The notes beneath the pieces were generated by a model, which saw nothing but the letters and a program-made list of their open reading frames with translations, did not search any database and was not told the DNA's origin. Shown one piece after another: positions 58,552-64,000 of a DNA stretch of 64,000 nt. The position numbers and the translations under genes are program-made. Source of the DNA: Luidia sarsii (taxonomy: Eukaryota; Echinodermata; Asteroidea; Paxillosida; Luidiidae); assembly GCA_949987565.1 (NCBI GenBank), contig OX465107.1, forward strand, positions 811,001-875,000, in the 5' to 3' direction. Positions within the stretch are counted from its first letter, which is position 1; every line of letters starts with the position of its first letter.

Positions 58552-59904
58552 TATTGATTCACCCACCATGCAAAGCCTTAGGTCTTATTTAACTATGAGG
58601 TTATAGAACATGATGAGGTAGGCAAGGAAGAACAATATGTGCCTGCTAATGTGAATCAAGTTTTGAAAAAAATCCAAGTTTTCTGTGTAGGCCTACATCA
58701 AATGACATGTTCTCAAGCTTATTGCTACGGTACTTCATTGCATTCATGTGGGGAAAAAACGCTGTCATTATGCCGAGTGAAATGGTGATAACAATTGAAT
58801 TAGATCTACGGTATAAAGGATGACGTCGTCTCATCCAAACCCTTCCTGGCATTCCAGGAAATTAAGAATTAATTTACAGACCAAGAATGGAATGGAAAAT
58901 TTCATAACACAAATTATTTCAGTAGAAAAGCAAATACCATTTCTAATGATAAAAATACCCCCATATTAAAAAAACAACCAAAACTTGGTTTTCTTAATAT
59001 AGGCCTATATATTTTTGTTTTCAAATTTGTTCTGACTTCTATCAGACCAGCCATCATGTTTTTCTGAACATAGATTCTCATGTTTTACAATTTGGAAGGA
59101 GGATAATGGTTTCAGCCGTCATTTAAAAAGAAAAATTGGAGGCGAAGTCAGAACCATTGCCATGGCAATGTGACGAACTGTGACCTGATTTCTCGGCATG
59201 ATTCTGAATAATGTTTAGTAACCAGTAGCGTGATTCTGTGGTCTAGCCTAATGGACCATAAGTACGCGGTATCATTACGCCACCACAATCAATTACGTGG
59301 ACGGAACAGGGGAAAAATAGATTTCCATGACAAGGCGTTTTTTCTCTCCCAAATGCCTAACGGTGTGCATCCCTTAGCTAGGCCTATATCCTAATCCTGC
59401 ACAAGCCAATTAAGATCCATCTCACTTACTAGCTCTGTCAGGGCTTCAATTAAATCGTCCAATCTTTTTCCCTACCAGGGGCATGTTGACAATAGGGCGT
59501 TTATGAACCCTTGCCCAAACAGCAACCCTGGCTTCTTCTCCTCCTACCCCACCCCCCAAAAAAACTAAAATTAAATGACAATCTTGACCGCCTGGCCTTT
59601 ACGGCGTAATTAAAATGCTAATCTCCTTGACTAATGAGCCGGACGGGGATTGATGAGGGGGGGGGGCCTGCATTTTATAAAACAACAATCCCTTATTATC
59701 CTCCTTTTGAGGAAGAAGTGAGAGTGGTGATGCTCCGTGACCCCCTCCAAGGTGAGCCGTGCTTTGGGTAGATGGGGATGGAATCCTACCCAGGGATTAA
59801 CGGAGGTGTGCCCTGCTCACCCACGGAAGACTTTCTTTATGAGGCCATGGCTTAGGGCCATGTCTCTTTGGTTTGGCCTTCATCGTTTGCTGGAGAAGAG
59901 TCAC

Positions 59905-60030
59905 ATGCAAAAGTGCTGCAAACTGCTTACTGACTAAAAATGACCAAAATACGAATACAGGTATCGAAAATTAGGAGGGCCTGACGTTTCAATGCTATAG
60001 TAGGACCTTTCTCAAAGGATTGACATGTCT
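59905..60030 (-). mobile_element. Penelope-like 3' end, family A
   Basis: On the plus strand, GCTGCAAACTGCTTACTGAC, then TAGGAGGGCCTGACGTTTC, AATGCTATAGTAGGACC and TTTCTCAAAGG. The tail and core are both present. Confidence 0.7.
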
Positions 60031-60229
60031 CAAAGGATTGACATGTCAGGCCTTCCTTATTCTTAACATCGCTAGGGAAATTAGGAAAACAAAAATCTTT
60101 AGTTTATCAAACTCCTTGTACTGAGTTAAAATGATCAAAAGTGACAATTTTAGAAATGACATGGCCAATGTTTGAATCCCACCTGGGCCTGGACCTATCT
60201 CAAAGGCTGTTTTAATCTTGTGGTCACCA

Positions 60230-60445
60230 AAACATGTTGCAAACTGCACTGACTTGAACGATTCAATATGCAAATCTTGAAAATAACGAATCCAATATTA
60301 CAAATTAGGAGGGCCTGACGTTTCGATCCTAGCAGGACCTTTGTCTTTGACAAAGGTCCTGCTAGGATCGAAACGTCAGGCCCTCCTAATTTTTGATATT
60401 TGATTTTTTTCGTAGTTTAATTCAGGAAGCAGTTTGCAGCATTTG
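60230..60445. mobile_element. Head-to-head pair of family A ends with a perfect 42-bp palindrome
   Basis: Arms 60302-60343 and 60351-60392 are perfectly inverted around a 7-bp spacer. Each holds the family-A module, including GAAACGTCAGG. A tail-like sequence lies outside both arms: TTGCAAACTGCACTGACTTG at the left and TTCAGGAAGCAGTTTGCAGC at the right. Two copies therefore meet at their 5' truncation points. Confidence 0.88.
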
Positions 60446-61509
60446 TGCATGTGACTGTGAATAGGAAATCTAAACAGGCCTAATCTGCATTGTGATAGGA
60501 AGTGTTGTTTTTTTGCCTGGATGTCCTTGGGTATTTTGGCTGTTTCTTTTCCTCAAGGTCGGTTCTCAAAGGGCAAACCCTTAGCTGCCTGGGCACTCAC
60601 CTTATCCAACTCACAGACAGAGGTCAGAAAAAGCTTAATGGCTGTAAGAAAGTCAACCTTATGCAGTTGACGGTAGATTTGTTACCAATATATATTTGAC
60701 AGTGAGCGAGCCATTTTGCCTTTTTTTTTCTGCTAGTTTTTGCTTAAGAAAGGAGATACAGTATCATTTCAATGGTTTATGGAAAGGATGCATTTATTTC
60801 TGCTGTTATTGAGTTTTGCAGCCGCGCATGATGCATCAAACTTAGCTTTAATACAGGTCTGTGAATGTTTCATCAAATTCAGTTGTCAGGTCTCTACCAA
60901 ATGACGCTGTATTAATCTATATCCATTATCTTGTACATGTTTGTCTGAATATGCCTTACTTATTTAGACCTTTTGGAGTTCTTCAAGCCACTGCAGTTTT
61001 TCAGGTTCAAATATTTATCTGAAATTGTGGAAGGCGTGACGTATGTTCAGACCTACAATACCAAGCCCTTTCTCAGATGCAGAATTATTTTGCTGTTGAC
61101 AATTTTTTGGAAAAGTTGATGAATCCATTCATATCTTTGTTATCCAAAACAGTTTAAGATTTGAACATATTGAATCTTTTTATTTGTACATGCTGAGTGT
61201 AACCACAGTTATATAATTTAATTAATTAATTAATCTGTGAAGGGGGGGCTCACCTGATGACAATAGCTGCCAACCATTCCTATTTTAAAGGAATCATTCC
61301 TCTTCTTTTGATAAAAATGTATCCCTTTTTACAAGCTCTTGACAACAGATTCTGATTTTTGGCTTTGAAATACACATGTATTCTTATGTAGTTTGCTCTG
61401 TGATTTCTCATTTTTAGCAGAAGTATTCCTAATTTCCATTAAATTAGACACCATAGGTTGACAGGTGTGCTGTTACCCACGAGCTGCTGGCCATTCCCAT
61501 TCCCTGGCT

Positions 61510-61645
61510 ATGAGGATTTCAGAGGATTGAGGCAGTGGGCACCACAGTTTTTGTGTACGGTGGCAAATTTCAGAGGATTTCAGAGGATTGAGGCTGGTAT
61601 CCCAAATTTCATACTCAAAATCAGAGGATTTCAAAGGATTCAGGT
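61510..61645 (+). repeat. Degenerate tandem TTTCAGAGGATT repeat
   Basis: ATTTCAGAGGATTGAGGC occurs at about 61516 and again near 61574, preceded by AATTTCAGAGG. A variant TCAGAGGATTTCAAAGGATT follows near 61620. Confidence 0.65.
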
Positions 61646-63183
61646 AGGTTCATAGCAAAAAGGGACATTAGGGATTATTAATCAGATGTTTGAGCATATA
61701 CCCAAGATCACTAAGGTTTGGGTACTGCAACGATGAAAGCATTGTAAATAGGATACATATAGAGATGGGAAGGTTCAAGGTTGCTGGAAAAAGTAAGGCC
61801 GTGAATTGCACTCACGCAGGCGTTTTCCACTTAAGTTCTCTGCAACAAATAAGTGCTCACTCAAGGAGTGTGCAATTTTTACACCTTTTCCAGACCATCT
61901 TGTTTTGTTAAGAGTCGGGCAAAATCTGGTGTGCATTAGTGGAAAGGTGGCCACTCTCTTGGTAAAAGAAGGGTCTATTGAATGTTACCAGAAGGCTAGC
62001 TTCTTATTCTGTGGAGTTCTTGTCTGCCTCTGGACTTGGGGAGGGAGTACAATGATAGGCTTTATACTCCGGTCTGATGGATCTCCAAGTGGCAGACAAT
62101 TTGTGTGAGGGGCACTTAGGGTTTGCATACATGAATATGCCCGCTGTTCATGTAAATGATGCAGTGTACATGAGCACCCTGACCCTGTCTGGACAGGAGC
62201 CATCGGCTAAAAGTGAATGCCCTTCAGATTGTCTACTCCCCATCTCGAAAAGCAGTCGCATCAGACCATTGACCTAGAGTAAGAGTGGCCATAAGATTGG
62301 TCGTCTGTCTTGTGGTCATCGCGACCGTTCCACATCAATCCTGATTCTCGACTCAGCACATGACCGCTCAAAACCCCCCGCAAAACAAGAGGAACTACGA
62401 TGGAGCTGGCCATAAAAGTTCAGCGAGCAAGAACCCTCTTAGACTGATCTTTGCTGTGGTTGGCGACTGCCGCATTATGCAGCGGGTACTTCTGCATCTC
62501 ATTGCCAGCGTCCAACGCCAGCGCGATTGGGTTTCAATTAAAGAATTACGCCGATCCCAATCTCTTATGCTGGCTCATGCATCAGAAGATGGTTTCAGAG
62601 TGCCGTCGTGTAATGAGAAACCCTAGCACACTGACTAATGGGAGAAATCCTCTTGAGGAGACTACTCAGCTTTTATCAGCTAAATTTGAACCGAGTCAGA
62701 CGCAGAAGTGTCTTACGCGAAGCTTTCAAATCAACAACTCAGTGTCCAGAGAAAAGGTAGTCTCGAATTTAAAACATTCAGAAAGGCTAAATCAAAAATG
62801 GCCTGGCAGCAAAAGTAATGGATTTACGTTGATATGAGGGGAAAGTGCATCAATAAACATCTCAAGAAGCTGATTTGTTTTTCTGATTTGCACAAAGCTG
62901 TTTTATTTATCGTTTCCTGTGGAGTGGCTTCTTGATAGATAAATTCTATGCCATTCAACAGATTAAGAGTGTCCTTGAAAGGAATGTGTCTCAGTAGCTA
63001 TCATTCAGAAGCATCAGATTACAAGGAAACTGGCATGCTTATACAAACATTATCAGCATGAGGTCTATGGTGCTGATTATGGTACATGAAATAAGTCAAG
63101 GTTCTGTACTTTGTCAAGGGGGTCTTGAACACAGCACCTGTCTGTCACGATTTGTGGGCTGTGCCATCTGAATTCTTGTGGCT

Positions 63184-64000
<817 letters not shown>

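Noticed and set aside
62360..62837. Two overlapping open frames of 88 and 128 residues
   Set aside because: No recognisable motif, no splice context and no codon pattern distinct from surrounding intron DNA.

Overview
The window looks like nuclear DNA of a marine invertebrate deuterostome (echinoderm, hemichordate or possibly amphioxus). The genes are split by short GT-AG introns and the proteins are close to vertebrate families. Non-coding DNA is crowded with Penelope-like retroelement debris, MITEs, tRNA-derived SINEs and long microsatellites. The species cannot be fixed from the sequence alone.

Layout. (1) 1306-3884 (+): the last two coding exons of a galactose 3-O-sulfotransferase (GAL3ST family), running in from the left. 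(2) 3885-12106: intergenic, with at least two MITEs. (3) 12107-33995 (+): a complete 20-exon EFCAB6 gene (about 1005 aa, multi-EF-hand axonemal protein); all intron phases agree and the joined reading frame closes. (4) 36228-38089 (-): a complete five-exon SNRPE gene (Sm protein E, 91 aa), including a 27-nt exon. (5) 38978-48116 (+): a complete ten-exon ARHGAP1 gene (539 aa; SEC14/CRAL-TRIO plus RhoGAP), divergent from SNRPE across an 0.9 kb shared promoter interval. (6) 48117-51842: intergenic. (7) 51843-52348 (+): first coding exon of a KCNQ1-type potassium channel; the rest of the window (over 11.6 kb) is its first intron and ends in an (CTGG)n array of more than 800 bp.

The genes are not a functional pathway; they are ordinary neighbours (sulfation in the Golgi, sperm/ciliary axoneme, spliceosome, Rho/Cdc42 signalling, K+ current). 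EFCAB6 and SNRPE converge; SNRPE and ARHGAP1 diverge.

The most interesting material is the mobile DNA. A 5'-truncated Penelope-like element in ARHGAP1 intron 3 still shows its GIY-YIG endonuclease region. Its 3' end carries a hammerhead-like stem followed by GAAAC, and ties at least ten dispersed fragments in the window to one family. A second family has a better CUGANGA...GAAAC hammerhead-like module, and its copies are arranged as head-to-head inverted repeats. One such repeat begins 8 bp inside the intron after an ARHGAP1 exon. A fragment of EFCAB6 exon 6/intron 6 also appears to be duplicated in ARHGAP1 intron 5, where it is interrupted by a 20-copy decamer array.
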